Of a DNA stretch of 64,000 nt, positions 35,445 to 44,516 are shown piece by piece (the stretch's first letter is position 1; the number at the start of each line of letters is the position of its first letter). The notes beneath the pieces are model-generated. The model saw only the letters and a program-made list of their open reading frames with translations. It made no database searches and was not told the DNA's origin. Source of the DNA: Micromonospora sp. NBC_00421 (GTDB taxonomy: Bacteria; Actinomycetota; Actinomycetes; Mycobacteriales; Micromonosporaceae); the NCBI RefSeq assembly GCF_036017915.1, contig NZ_CP107929.1, positions 1,612,001 to 1,676,000 of the forward strand, in the 5' to 3' direction. The translations under genes were made by a program, and so were the position numbers.

Positions 35445-36686
35445 TCAGCGGTCGGCGGGTTCGTCCTGCCCGGCGGGAGGCGGGAACGCCAGCGCCACGG
35501 TCAGGTCGAGCACCGTGCCGGGCTCGTGCAGCCGGTCGCCGTACAGCTCGCGCAGCCGACCCATCCGGTAGCGGACCGTCTGCGGGTGCACGAAGAGGTC
35601 GGCGGCGACGTCGTCGCGGCGGCCCTGGTGCAACAGCCAGGAGCGCATCGTCTCGGCCAACCGCGCGGCGGTCGCCGGTGAGAGCGTGGCCAACGGCGCG
35701 AGCACCTGGGCCCGCAGGTCGGCGAGCGCCTCCGGATCGGTGTGCAGCACCAGCCGGGCCAGGTGTTCCTCGGTGTCCAGCGCGGCGCCGTCCGCCGGTG
35801 GAGCCACGCCGAGGGCGAGCGCCTTCAACACCCGCTGGTACGACCGGGCCACCGCGACCCAGGGGCGGGCCGGCCCGAGCACCGCGCGGTGTCCGTGCAG
35901 CACCGTGGCGAGCTGCCGTCTTCGCCCCCCGTGCATGTCCGGTACGAGCAGCAGCGCCGCCTCCTCGGCCCACTGCGTCCCGGCCAGCTCCTCGCCGCTC
36001 TCCAGGGTCTGCGGGCCGAGCACGGCGAGCACCGCACGCAGGCTGCTACGCGGCAGCGCCGCCACGGTCAGGGTCTGCGGCGGGGGCCACTCGGCCCGCT
36101 CGGCGCTGCGCCGCAGCACCTCCTCCGGTTCACCGGCGAGCAGTTGCTGGGTGAGCCGGTCCAGGTCCCGCCGCCGGGCCCGACCGACGTTGGCCAGCTC
36201 GTCGGAGTGCCCGGCGACGCTGGCGGCGGAGAGCTCGTCGATGTAGGCGAACATCAGCTCGGCGAACTCGGCGACCGTCTCGGCGGAGAGCCCGCTGCGT
36301 ACGGTGGTGGTGGAGACCTCCCGCCAGGCCACCCGCGCCCCCACCCGGTACGCGGCCAGCAGCGAGTCCATGCTCCGCCCCGCCCGCGCCTCCCCGGCGC
36401 CCAACGCGTACGCGGCCTCCAGCGCCCGGCTCAGCGGGGTGCTCGGGTCGGCCGCCCCGGCCCGCTCGATGAGCTGGAGGAAGGTGCCCAAGGCGATCCG
36501 TACCGCGTTCTCGATCTTCTCGCGCATCTGACCGGTGAGGGTGCCGGAGTAGGCGGGCACCTCGCCGGTGATGGTGGTGACGGTGTGCGCGGCGACCAGC
36601 GGCAGCCGGCTGCGTAACCGCTCGGCCACCTGAGCGTCGAGCTCCAGTCGACCGCCAAGGTGGCCGGCTGCCCCCGATTCCGACAT
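35445..36686 (-). CDS. PucR-family transcriptional regulator
   Basis: 413 aa. An all-helical N-terminal part (~1-170) of the RsbR/PucR-linked type, a middle GGDEF-like remnant region, and a C-terminal PucR HTH (~345-400: LLHQGRRDDVAADLFVHPQT then VRYRMGRLRELYG). It is divergent from the ferredoxin reductase/desaturase operon, with only ~80 bp between, so it is the probable regulator of that operon. ATG 36686 is selected because GAGGGGAA lies 7 nt upstream; another ATG 18 nt further upstream has no such site. Confidence 0.87.
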   Translation of the reverse strand: MSESGAAGHLGGRLELDAQVAERLRSRLPLVAAHTVTTITGEVPAYSGTLTGQMREKIENAVRIALGTFLQLIERAGAADPSTPLSRALEAAYALGAGEARAGRSMDSLLAAYRVGARVAWREVSTTTVRSGLSAETVAEFAELMFAYIDELSAASVAGHSDELANVGRARRRDLDRLTQQLLAGEPEEVLRRSAERAEWPPPQTLTVAALPRSSLRAVLAVLGPQTLESGEELAGTQWAEEAALLLVPDMHGGRRRQLATVLHGHRAVLGPARPWVAVARSYQRVLKALALGVAPPADGAALDTEEHLARLVLHTDPEALADLRAQVLAPLATLSPATAARLAETMRSWLLHQGRRDDVAADLFVHPQTVRYRMGRLRELYGDRLHEPGTVLDLTVALAFPPPAGQDEPADR

Positions 36687-36769
36687 GTTGTTCCCCTCGA
36701 ACAAGAAATCGCGCCCGATTCACCTTCCTGGGTCAAGATGTTATGCGAAAGAGCGAGCACTCTGGGGTC

Positions 36770-37861
36770 ATGACCACCACCGTCCCTCGTCCCCCGGCGA
36801 AGGCATCCGTCCGGGACCGGCTGCTCCGGCTGGCCGAGACGGTCACCACCCCGCTGCTGCCGGAGGACTACCTCGACCTGGTCGCGCCACTGCGCGCCGG
36901 GGCCGCCCTGCGCGGGCGGATCGTCGCCGTCGACCGGGAGACCCGGGACGCGGCCACCCTCACCATCCAGCCGGGCCGCGCCTGGCGTGGCCACACCCCC
37001 GGCCAGTACGTCCGCCTCGGCGTCGACGTCGACGGGGTACGGCAGTGGCGGGCCTACTCGGTGACCTCCGCCCCCGACCGCCCCGACGGTCGGATCACCG
37101 TGACCGTCAAGGCCATCCCGGACGGCCGGGTCAGCAACCACCTGGTGCACCGGACCAGGGTGGGCACCGTCGTCCAGCTCGACCAGGCGCTCGGTGACTT
37201 CGTCCTGCCCGACCCGGCCCCGGGCCGGGTCCTGTTCCTCACCGCCGGCAGCGGCGTCACCCCGGTGATGGGCATGCTGCGCGCCGGTGTGCACACCCGG
37301 GCCGACGTGGTGCTCGTGCACTCCGCACCGACCCCGGACGACGTGGTGTTCGGCGCGGAGCTGCGCGCGCTGGCCGCGCAGGGTGGCATCCGGCTGGTCG
37401 AGCGGCACACCGACCGGCACGGGCTGCTCGGGGTCGGCGAGCTGGCCACCCTGGTGCCCGACCACCTCGACCGGCAGACCTGGGCCTGTGGGCCGGTCGG
37501 CATGCTCGACGCGGTGCAGGAGCACTGGGCGGCGGCCGGCGTCGCCGACCGGCTGCACACCGAGCGGTTCCGGCCGACGGTCATCGCCCCCGGTGAGGGG
37601 GGCACCGTCACCTTCACCCGGGCCGGCCTCACCCTCGACGCCGACGGCGGCACCCCGATCCTCGACGCCGGCGAGGCCGCCGGGGCGCTGATGCCCTCCG
37701 GCTGTCGGATGGGTATCTGCTACGGCTGCGTCCTGCCGCTGCGTCAGGGGGCGGTGCGGGACCTGCGTGACGGGACGCTCACCACCGCCGTCCCGGGCGA
37801 CGGCGTGCTCATCCAGACCTGCGTGTCGGCGGCGGCCGGTACCTGCGACATCGATCTCTGA
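36770..37861 (+). CDS. Ferredoxin reductase with C-terminal 2Fe-2S domain (desaturase electron donor)
   Basis: 363 aa. FAD domain with RAYSVTSAP, NAD(P)-binding GSGVTPVMGM and ACGPVGM, then a C-terminal plant-type ferredoxin with Cys residues in PSGCRMGICYGC and a last Cys in IQTCVSAA. This is the Rv3230c-like oxidoreductase that passes NADPH electrons to a membrane acyl desaturase, encoded 14 nt downstream. The start could be ATG 36743 or ATG 36770; the second is used because it matches the typical family start. Confidence 0.9.
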   Translation: MTTTVPRPPAKASVRDRLLRLAETVTTPLLPEDYLDLVAPLRAGAALRGRIVAVDRETRDAATLTIQPGRAWRGHTPGQYVRLGVDVDGVRQWRAYSVTSAPDRPDGRITVTVKAIPDGRVSNHLVHRTRVGTVVQLDQALGDFVLPDPAPGRVLFLTAGSGVTPVMGMLRAGVHTRADVVLVHSAPTPDDVVFGAELRALAAQGGIRLVERHTDRHGLLGVGELATLVPDHLDRQTWACGPVGMLDAVQEHWAAAGVADRLHTERFRPTVIAPGEGGTVTFTRAGLTLDADGGTPILDAGEAAGALMPSGCRMGICYGCVLPLRQGAVRDLRDGTLTTAVPGDGVLIQTCVSAAAGTCDIDL

Positions 37862-37875
37862 CCAGGAGGCCGGAC

Positions 37876-39021
37876 GTGACAGTCATCCAGAAGAAGACCG
37901 ACAACCCGATCGCCCACCTGAGCGCCGAGGACATCGAGATCCTCGGCAAGGAGCTCGACGCGATCCGGGACCGGGTGCTAGCCGAGCGTGGCGAGAGCGA
38001 CGCGGCCTACATCCGCAAGGTGATCAAGACCCAGCGGACGCTGGAGATGAGTAGCCGCGCGGTGCTGCTCTTCTCGCTCTTCCCGCCGGCCTGGGTGGTC
38101 GGCACCGCAGGTCTGGCGGTGGCCAAGATCCTGGAGAACATGGAGATCGGCCACAACATCCTGCACGGCCAGTACGACTTCATGCGCGACCCGAAGATCC
38201 ACTCCACCACCTGGGAGTGGGACCACGTCTCCCCGGCCGACCAGTGGAAGCACTCGCACAACCAGCTGCACCACACGTACACCAACGTGCTCGGCAAGGA
38301 CAACGACCTCGGGTACGGCATCATGCGGGTCGACGAGGACCAGAAGTGGTACCCGCTGCACCTCGGCCAGCCGCTGTGGAACTTCGTCAACGCCTGCTTC
38401 TTCGAGTACGGCATCGCCGCGTACGACCTGGAGCTGGGCCGCAACCTGCGCAAGGGCCGGCACAAGGCCCCCGAGTTCCGGGCCCGGCTGCGCGCGGTCG
38501 GCCGCAAGATCCGCCGCCAGGTGCTCAAGGACTACGTCATCCACCCGCTGCTGTCCGGCCCGTCCTTCCTCAGCACCCTCGCCGCCACCTTCACCGCGAA
38601 CCTGATCCGCAACCTGTGGAGCCACTCGGTGATCATGTGCGGGCACTTCCCCAACGGAGTGGAGACGTTCTCCAAGACCTCGATCGAGGGGGAGACCCGG
38701 GGCGAGTGGTACCTGCGGCAGATGCTCGGCTCGGCCAACATCAGCGGTAGCCGGCTGATGCACATCATGACCGGCAACCTGTCCTTCCAGATCGAGCACC
38801 ACCTCTTCCCCGATCTGCCCAGCAAGCGCTACCAGGAGATCGCCCCGCAGGTGCGGGCGCTGTTCGACAGGTACGGGCTGAAGTACACCACCGGCCCGCT
38901 GCCCAAACAGGTCGCCTCCGCCTGGTGGAAGGTCATCCGGCTCTCCCTGCCCGACCGGGAGGCGGCCCGCCCGACCACCGACGAGCGCCCGGCCCGCGCG
39001 CTGGCCACCTCCGGGGTCTGA
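37876..39021 (+). CDS. Membrane acyl desaturase (DesA3-like)
   Basis: 381 aa. Three His boxes bind the di-iron centre: GHNILHGQ, HNQLHHTY and QIEHHLFP. Hydrophobic segments lie near residues 55-85 and 205-235. The family introduces a cis double bond into acyl-CoA or lipid-bound fatty acids, and works with the reductase encoded just upstream. GTG 37876 has AGGAGG in front. Regulated most likely by the divergent PucR protein. Nothing links it specifically to the polyketide cluster. Confidence 0.92.
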   Translation: MTVIQKKTDNPIAHLSAEDIEILGKELDAIRDRVLAERGESDAAYIRKVIKTQRTLEMSSRAVLLFSLFPPAWVVGTAGLAVAKILENMEIGHNILHGQYDFMRDPKIHSTTWEWDHVSPADQWKHSHNQLHHTYTNVLGKDNDLGYGIMRVDEDQKWYPLHLGQPLWNFVNACFFEYGIAAYDLELGRNLRKGRHKAPEFRARLRAVGRKIRRQVLKDYVIHPLLSGPSFLSTLAATFTANLIRNLWSHSVIMCGHFPNGVETFSKTSIEGETRGEWYLRQMLGSANISGSRLMHIMTGNLSFQIEHHLFPDLPSKRYQEIAPQVRALFDRYGLKYTTGPLPKQVASAWWKVIRLSLPDREAARPTTDERPARALATSGV

Positions 39022-39051
39022 CCCGCCGCCGGCACCGTCCACCCGGGCCGG

Positions 39052-40068
39052 TCAGCAGCCGGTCCAGCGCGCCGGGCTGAGCCGTCCGCCGGAGGTCCAG
39101 CCGACCACCGTGCCGTCGTCCGCTATCGACTCCGCCTTGAGGTAGTGGACACTTCCCCCCCGCCCCGGCAGCGGCGTCACCCGGTCGCCGTGCCCCACTG
39201 CCGCATCGCCGACCACCACGCCGCTGGTCGTCACGCCGTATATCCGCCAGCCCACCGCCGGATGGACCGGCGTCACCTTCCCGGTACGCAGGTTCCACCG
39301 ATACGGGGTCCCGTCGCCCTCGTCGGGGGTGTCGTCCGCCCCGCCGGCCGCCCAGTCGCCCCGGGCCGCGCTCGCCCAGGAGCGCGGCTTGCCGGGCACG
39401 GCGAGCCAGTGGATCCCTCCGTCCGGGCGGCGCACCCAGCCGGCGTAGTGCGTCGTGCCGCCCGGCGCGACGGAGGTGCCGACGACACTGCCGTCGTCCA
39501 GGACCGCGTCGGCGCTCCCCTCGGTCAGGGGCGTGACCGTCTCGACCGTGCCCGGTCGGTCCGCCGGCCACCGCAACGGCAGTTGGGTCTCGGTCGCCTC
39601 CACCGAGCCGTGCCCCACGATGTCGCCGCGTGCGTTGATCCCGGTGGCCCAGACGTTCGAGACGGTTCCCGGAACGGGCAGCTCCGTCAACTGGCCGTCC
39701 TGGTACCGCCAGGGACGGTACGTCGCCGAGATGGAGCCGTTGCCGATCACGACCCCTGCCGTGTTGACGCCGGTGACCTCCCCGGCCAGCGGGGTGGGCA
39801 CGGCGGTGACCCGGTTGCCGCGCCAGAGCAGCAGCAGCGGTTCCCACACCCCGTCGGTGATCCGGGCGCCGGTGCCCGCGACGAACCGGTTGGCCGGATC
39901 CACCGCCTCGGCCTTGCCCTGCGTCGCCTCGGCCGGCAGCGGCAGCGGATGCAGCACGCAGAGTCGGAGGCTGTCCTGGCGTGGCCCGGCAACGGCCGCA
40001 CCGGGCAGGCCCAGCGCGGCGGTGAGCAGGCCGACGGCGACCCCGGCGAGCATGCGGTGGCGGACCAT
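39052..40068 (-). CDS. Secreted HAF-repeat protein, paralogue 1
   Basis: 338 aa. Signal peptide MVRHRMLAGVAVGLLTAALG with a cleavage site near AVAG. The mature part consists of ~45-residue repeats of the 'extracellular HAF' kind (GVVIGNGS, GDIVGHGS, GSVVGTSV, GVVVGDAA, GTVVGWTS), each followed by a Trp-containing strand (AxRW), suggesting a beta-propeller-like fold. It ends in RWTGC with a terminal Cys. Function unknown. Paralogous to 40635-41618; both flank the SMR pump gene. Confidence 0.78.
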   Translation of the reverse strand: MVRHRMLAGVAVGLLTAALGLPGAAVAGPRQDSLRLCVLHPLPLPAEATQGKAEAVDPANRFVAGTGARITDGVWEPLLLLWRGNRVTAVPTPLAGEVTGVNTAGVVIGNGSISATYRPWRYQDGQLTELPVPGTVSNVWATGINARGDIVGHGSVEATETQLPLRWPADRPGTVETVTPLTEGSADAVLDDGSVVGTSVAPGGTTHYAGWVRRPDGGIHWLAVPGKPRSWASAARGDWAAGGADDTPDEGDGTPYRWNLRTGKVTPVHPAVGWRIYGVTTSGVVVGDAAVGHGDRVTPLPGRGGSVHYLKAESIADDGTVVGWTSGGRLSPARWTGC

Positions 40069-40208
40069 GGCGACTCCGATCGACAGCTGTTGCGGAAAAC
40101 CCCGTACTCAGCGTGCGGAGCACGTTACCCGAACGCTCCGATCGTGGTGTGCCGGTACGAGCGGTGGCCGGTGCGGGATCATGGGGAGACGCACCGGAGG
40201 GATCCGAG

Positions 40209-40529
40209 ATGGCCTACGTGTTCCTGCTGATCGCGATCAGCGCCGAAGTGGCCGGCACCAGCCTGCTCAAGGCGACGCAGGGGTTCACCCGGCTCTGGCC
40301 GACGGTCGGGCTGGCCGCCGCCTACCTGCTGGCCTTCGGCATGCTCGCGCTGGCGGTGCGGGACATCCCGGTCGGAGTGGCGTACGCCGTGTGGTCCGGC
40401 CTCGGCACCGCTGCGATCGTCGCGGTCGGCGCGGCCTTTCTCGGTGAGCCGTTGAGCGTGTCGAAGGTGATCGGGGTGGGCCTGATCATCGGGGGAGTGG
40501 TGGTGCTCAACCTCGGCGGGGCGCACTGA
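40209..40529 (+). CDS. SMR-family multidrug efflux protein (EmrE/QacE-like)
   Basis: 106 aa, four TM helices. The essential membrane Glu lies in AISAEVAGT, and TM3-4 have the family signature VAYAVWSGLG and VGLIIGGVVVLNL. It exports quaternary ammonium or related cations by proton antiport, as a dual-topology dimer. ATG 40209 follows GGAGGG. It sits alone between the oppositely transcribed HAF-repeat genes. Confidence 0.92.
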   Translation: MAYVFLLIAISAEVAGTSLLKATQGFTRLWPTVGLAAAYLLAFGMLALAVRDIPVGVAYAVWSGLGTAAIVAVGAAFLGEPLSVSKVIGVGLIIGGVVVLNLGGAH

Positions 40530-40561
40530 GCCGGCCGCCCCGGGTGCGGGCCGGCCGGCTC
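40528..40561. terminator. Bidirectional hairpin after the SMR gene
   Basis: GAGCCGGCCG (40528-40537, overlapping the stop codon) pairs with CGGCCGGCTC (40552-40561) between convergent genes. Confidence 0.55.
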
Positions 40562-40634
40562 AGGCTCCGGCGGCGGCCGACGGCGACCGGCGCAGTGCCG
40601 GTGCCGCAGGCCCGCCTGTGGGATCCGTCGACGG

Positions 40635-41618
40635 TCAGCAGCCGACCCAGCGCATCGGGGTGACCCGGCCGTCGTTACGGAACCCGACGACGACGCCGGT
40701 GTCGGCGATGGCCCGGGTGCCGGTCCCACCGGGCAGCACCCGCGAGGTGCCACCCCGGGCGATGCGGTCCCCGCCGACGACCACCCCGCGCGCGTTGACG
40801 TCGGTGACCGACACCAGCTCGTCGGCGAGCCGGGACCACGAGCGGTCCCGCAGATCCCAACGCACCTTCACCGCGTTGGCGCCGCCCAGGTCGACCCGGC
40901 CGACCGCCCAGTGGCCCGCCGCGGCGTCGACCAGGGCGGTGCGGGCACCGGGCACGGTCAGGTCGGCGACCCGGCCGTCGGGACGACGGACCCACGCCGT
41001 CCACTCCGCGAAGTCCCCGGCGTTGCCGACGATGGTGCCGTCCTGGGTGATCGCCGCGGGCTGGGCGTCGGGCCGCGGGATGTCCAGCACCTCGACGGTG
41101 CCCGGCCGGGCCGCGGGCCAGCGCAGCGGGTGGTAGCGACCGGTGGTCCTGTCCTCGGCGGTGCCGACGATGTCGCCGGCCTCGTTGATCGCCGTCGCGC
41201 CGACGCTCTGGGACGGTGCGACGGGAAGCAGGGTGAGCTTTCCGCCGCGGTACACCCAGGGGCGGCTGTACGCGTCGATCCAGCCGTTGCCGAGAACCGT
41301 CCCGTTGGTGTCGACGTCGGCGACGTCGCTGACCAGGGGCGACTCCAGGGTGGTGAGCCGGTCCCGGTCCCAGACCAGCAGAAGGTCACGGTTTCCGGTC
41401 TCCTCGACCCGCAGCGCGGTGCCGGCGACGAACCGGCCGGTCGGGTCGATGGCCTCGGCGTCGGCCCGGTACACATCGGGTGGGTAGGCCAGCGGGCGGA
41501 CCGTGCAGCCCGACCGGCTCTGGCCGGCCACGGCCGGTGTGCCGGCGACGCCGACCGGGGCGGCCAGCAGCCCGACGGTCAGGCCGGCGACAGCGGTACG
41601 TCGTGCGAGGTGGGTCAT
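40635..41618 (-). CDS. Secreted HAF-repeat protein, paralogue 2
   Basis: 327 aa with a signal peptide (MTHLARRTAVAGLTVGLLAA, cleavage near AVAG). It has the same architecture as the protein at 39052-40068: repeats GTVLGNGW, GDIVGTAE, GTIVGNAG, GVVVGGDR, GVVVGFRN and a C-terminal RWVGC. The conserved terminal Cys pairs with an early Cys (CVL in one, CTV in the other) and may form a disulfide closing the repeat array. ATG 41618 follows GGGGAG. Function unknown. Confidence 0.78.
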   Translation of the reverse strand: MTHLARRTAVAGLTVGLLAAPVGVAGTPAVAGQSRSGCTVRPLAYPPDVYRADAEAIDPTGRFVAGTALRVEETGNRDLLLVWDRDRLTTLESPLVSDVADVDTNGTVLGNGWIDAYSRPWVYRGGKLTLLPVAPSQSVGATAINEAGDIVGTAEDRTTGRYHPLRWPAARPGTVEVLDIPRPDAQPAAITQDGTIVGNAGDFAEWTAWVRRPDGRVADLTVPGARTALVDAAAGHWAVGRVDLGGANAVKVRWDLRDRSWSRLADELVSVTDVNARGVVVGGDRIARGGTSRVLPGGTGTRAIADTGVVVGFRNDGRVTPMRWVGC

Positions 41619-41822
41619 CGTCACTCCCCGTTCGGGTCCCGGGGTTGTCCCGGGCACTTCCGATGACCGTCACACGTACGCCGGGGCGTGCCGGTTGCGC
41701 CGCTGTCCGATCCCGGACCGACCTGTTGCGCTCCACCCGGCAGGGGCGGGGTTCGTGGGGAGACGGTGGGACCCGGGTCCGCACTGTGGGACCCGGGTCC
41801 GTGACGTGGTTACCGGCGTGGG

Positions 41823-42002
41823 TCAGTGGCGACCCGCCGAGTGCCGGTGCACCGACTGCCGTCCCCGGACGAACGCCAGCACGATCACCGCCAACAGCGC
41901 GATGACACCGATGATGGCCAGCCAGCGGACCGCCTCCAGCAGCAGCCCGAGCAGGATGAGCGCGCCGCCGACGACACCGACGACGAAGAGCATGGCCCGC
42001 AT
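41823..42002 (-). CDS. Small two-TM membrane protein (59 aa)
   Basis: Two adjacent hydrophobic segments (FVVGVVGGALILLGLLLEAV and LAIIGVIALLAVIVLAFV) followed by a basic, His-rich tail. AGGAGGTGG lies just before ATG 42002. Resembles the small uncharacterised actinobacterial membrane proteins; no function can be assigned. Confidence 0.65.
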   Translation of the reverse strand: MRAMLFVVGVVGGALILLGLLLEAVRWLAIIGVIALLAVIVLAFVRGRQSVHRHSAGRH

Positions 42003-42064
42003 GTCCACCTCCTCTGACAGCACTGACCTGCCTGCGTTCCCGTTCCGTGCCGTCGTATGCCTGG

Positions 42065-42778
42065 TCAGCGCCGGGCGACGTAGACGGTGTTGGCGGACTC
42101 GCCACCGGTCAGCGGGTTGGCGAACGCGACGACGTGGGCCCGCCAGGTCGGGAACACCTCGGCGAGGACCCGGCCGAACGCGTCGTCCGGCGGATCGTCC
42201 GACCAGAGCGCGAACACCCCGTCGGGATGCAGCAGGTCGGCCAGCCGACGCAGGCCGCCGGCGGTGTAGAAGGCGGCATGGCTGGGGTGCAGTACGTTGC
42301 GCGGGGAGTGGTCGACGTCGAGCAGCACGGCGTGGAAACGCCGGCCGGGCTGCTCCGGGTCGAAGCCGGTGCCGTCGGCGACGGCGGCGAAGAAGTCCGC
42401 CCGGACGAACCGGGTCCGCGGGTCCGGGGCGAGGCCGGCGGCGAAGGGGAGCAGTTGGCGGCGGTGCCAGTCGATGACGTCCTCGATCGTCTCCACCACC
42501 AGCACCGAACGCACCCGACCGTCCTCCAGGGCGGTACGGGCGGTGTAGCCGAGGCCGAGACCGCCGACCACCACGTCGAGGGGCTCGTCACCCAGCGGGG
42601 CCAGGCCCAGCCGGGCCAGTTCGATCTCGGCGACCGGAAAGAGGCTGGACATCAGGTACTCGTCGTCGAGCTTCACCTCGTACACGTCGACGTCGAGGGC
42701 GGGGTCCCGCCGCCGGCGCAGACTGATGGCGCCGATCGGGGTCTCCCGCCAGGCCAGTTCCTCGAATCGCACGCCCAC
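42065..42778 (-). CDS. Spermidine synthase-like class I methyltransferase-fold protein
   Basis: 237 aa. Rossmann motif VVVGGLGLGYTARTAL, an acidic VVET at the end of strand 2, and HAVLLDVDHSPRNVL, which corresponds to the catalytic-loop region of spermidine synthase-type proteins. The N-terminal tetramerisation part is short. No partner polyamine gene is nearby, so it may be a methyltransferase or aminopropyltransferase of unknown substrate. GTG 42778 follows GGAAGGA. Confidence 0.75.
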   Translation of the reverse strand: MGVRFEELAWRETPIGAISLRRRRDPALDVDVYEVKLDDEYLMSSLFPVAEIELARLGLAPLGDEPLDVVVGGLGLGYTARTALEDGRVRSVLVVETIEDVIDWHRRQLLPFAAGLAPDPRTRFVRADFFAAVADGTGFDPEQPGRRFHAVLLDVDHSPRNVLHPSHAAFYTAGGLRRLADLLHPDGVFALWSDDPPDDAFGRVLAEVFPTWRAHVVAFANPLTGGESANTVYVARR

Positions 42779-42992
42779 CCGGCCGTCCTTCCACCGTCGT
42801 CGTGCCGGGATGCTACCGGGGCGACCGGTTCGGATCGGTGTCGGCTCGCGCGGCGCCGTCGTAGGGCGGCGTCATTCGTCGGACGACCGACCGGACGCGG
42901 CTCCGCGGCCGCTGCCGGCGTCGCGACGCAGGGTCCACGGGACATCGACGCAACGCATATCCTGTCCGCCGAGGACTCGCGGAAGGGACGCC

Positions 42993-44378
42993 ATGCCGTC
43001 GCGGCAGGACCAGCTCCACTCCTACCAGTTCACCATGCAGCGGGCCGTCGCCGCCCTGGTCATGCGGGAGACCGACCCGGCGCGTTCGCCGTTTCGCCGA
43101 CTGGCCGGAGCGGGTCTGGCCAGCGTGCTGGTGGCGGCGATCGGCCTGGGCGGTTTCGCGCTCTACGGACTGTTCGCCGGCGGCGGGTCGAAATGGCGGG
43201 ACACCGGCGCGGTGATCGTGGAGAAGGAGTCCGGGGCCCGGTTCGTCTACCGCGACGGCCGGCTGCACCCGGTGCTCAACTATGCCTCGGCGCTGCTGAT
43301 CGTGGGGGCGGACCGGTCCCGCACGGTGCTGGTGTCGCGGCGGTCCATCGAGGGGGTGCCGCGTGGGCTGCCGCTGGGCATCGCCGACGCGCCGGACTCG
43401 CTGCCGGCGTCCGGGCGGCTCTCCACCGCGCCGTGGACGGTCTGTTCCTGGGAACCGGCCGAGGCCGCTCGGGCCGCCCCCCGGTCGGCGTTGCTGATCG
43501 GCCGGGAGGTGACCGGCGGGCGGCAGCTCGCCGAGGAGGCGGTGCTGGTCCGGCACCCGGACGGCTCCCTCCACCTGATCTGGCACCAGCGCCGGCACCT
43601 GCTGCGGGACACCGCCCAGGTGCTCGCGGCCCTGGCCGCCACCCGGGAACGCGCGGTCCCCGCCGCCCCTGCGCTGCTCAACGCCCTGCCGGCGGGCGTC
43701 GACCTGGCCCCGCCCGCGCTGGTCGGCCTCGGCGAGCCCTCGTCCGAGGTCGCCGGTGCCGCGATCGGAGAGGTCTACCTGGTCCGCAACTCCGGTGGTG
43801 GCCGGCAGTACGCGGTCGCCGAGCGGGACGGCCTGGCCGGCATCACCGAACTCCAGGCGGCGCTGCTGATGGCCCGCACCGGCCAGGACGAACCGGCGCC
43901 GATCACCCTGGGCCGGTTCGCCGCGCTGCCCAAGCTGCCCGATCTGGTGCCGACCGGCCCGACCGCGCCGCCGCCCGCCCCGCCCCGCCTGGCCGGTGCC
44001 GACGGTGGCGCGCTCTGTGCCAGGGTCGGCACCGACGGCGTGGTCCAGGACGTACGGATCGGCACGGCCACGCCGGATCCCACCGCCGCCGCTCGTACCG
44101 CCGACCGCTCGGGCGGGGTGCGCGTCGACCACGTGTTGGTCGAGCCGGGCCGGGGTGCGGTGGTCGAGTCGGTGGCCGCGCCGGGGGCCGGCGGTGGCGC
44201 CGTGTCGGTGGTCACCGACCTGGGCCGCCGTTACGTGCTCGCCGACGTCGAGGTGCTCGGCATGCTCGGCTACCAGGGGGTCACCCCGGTACGGCTCCCC
44301 GCCGGCCTGGTCAGCCTGGTCCCCGCCGGCAGCACCCTCGACCCGGTCGCCGCCCGGTCGGCCGCCGGCCCGTCCTGA
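42993..44378 (+). CDS. eccB: Type VII secretion membrane protein EccB (orphan)
   Basis: 461 aa. The N-terminal cytoplasmic stretch MPSRQDQLHSYQFTMQRAVA is the EccB hallmark, followed by one TM helix (~40-60) and a large extracytoplasmic region with SALLIVG and a repeat-type fold ending VTDLGRRYVLADVEVLGMLG and GVTPVRLP. EccB is part of the ESX/T7SS membrane complex with EccC, EccD and EccE. None of those genes, nor WXG100 substrates or mycosin, is within the window, so this copy is isolated. ATG 42993 follows GGAAGGGA. Confidence 0.9.
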   Translation: MPSRQDQLHSYQFTMQRAVAALVMRETDPARSPFRRLAGAGLASVLVAAIGLGGFALYGLFAGGGSKWRDTGAVIVEKESGARFVYRDGRLHPVLNYASALLIVGADRSRTVLVSRRSIEGVPRGLPLGIADAPDSLPASGRLSTAPWTVCSWEPAEAARAAPRSALLIGREVTGGRQLAEEAVLVRHPDGSLHLIWHQRRHLLRDTAQVLAALAATRERAVPAAPALLNALPAGVDLAPPALVGLGEPSSEVAGAAIGEVYLVRNSGGGRQYAVAERDGLAGITELQAALLMARTGQDEPAPITLGRFAALPKLPDLVPTGPTAPPPAPPRLAGADGGALCARVGTDGVVQDVRIGTATPDPTAAARTADRSGGVRVDHVLVEPGRGAVVESVAAPGAGGGAVSVVTDLGRRYVLADVEVLGMLGYQGVTPVRLPAGLVSLVPAGSTLDPVAARSAAGPS

Positions 44379-44516
44379 CCGGCCCCGCCGCGGAGGCCAC
44401 CCCCGGCGATGATCGACGGAGGTACCCGGTGATCGACGCCGGGGTGACGGCCGTCCGGGCGGCGCGGGCCGGCCGTCGTCGCCGGGCGGCACCCGGGCGG
44501 CCCTGATGGCGCGGGT

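Noticed and set aside
37876..39021. Acyl desaturase considered as a tailoring enzyme of the polyketide cluster
   Set aside because: It lies beyond several unrelated units and forms its own operon with a reductase and divergent PucR regulator, the usual housekeeping lipid arrangement.
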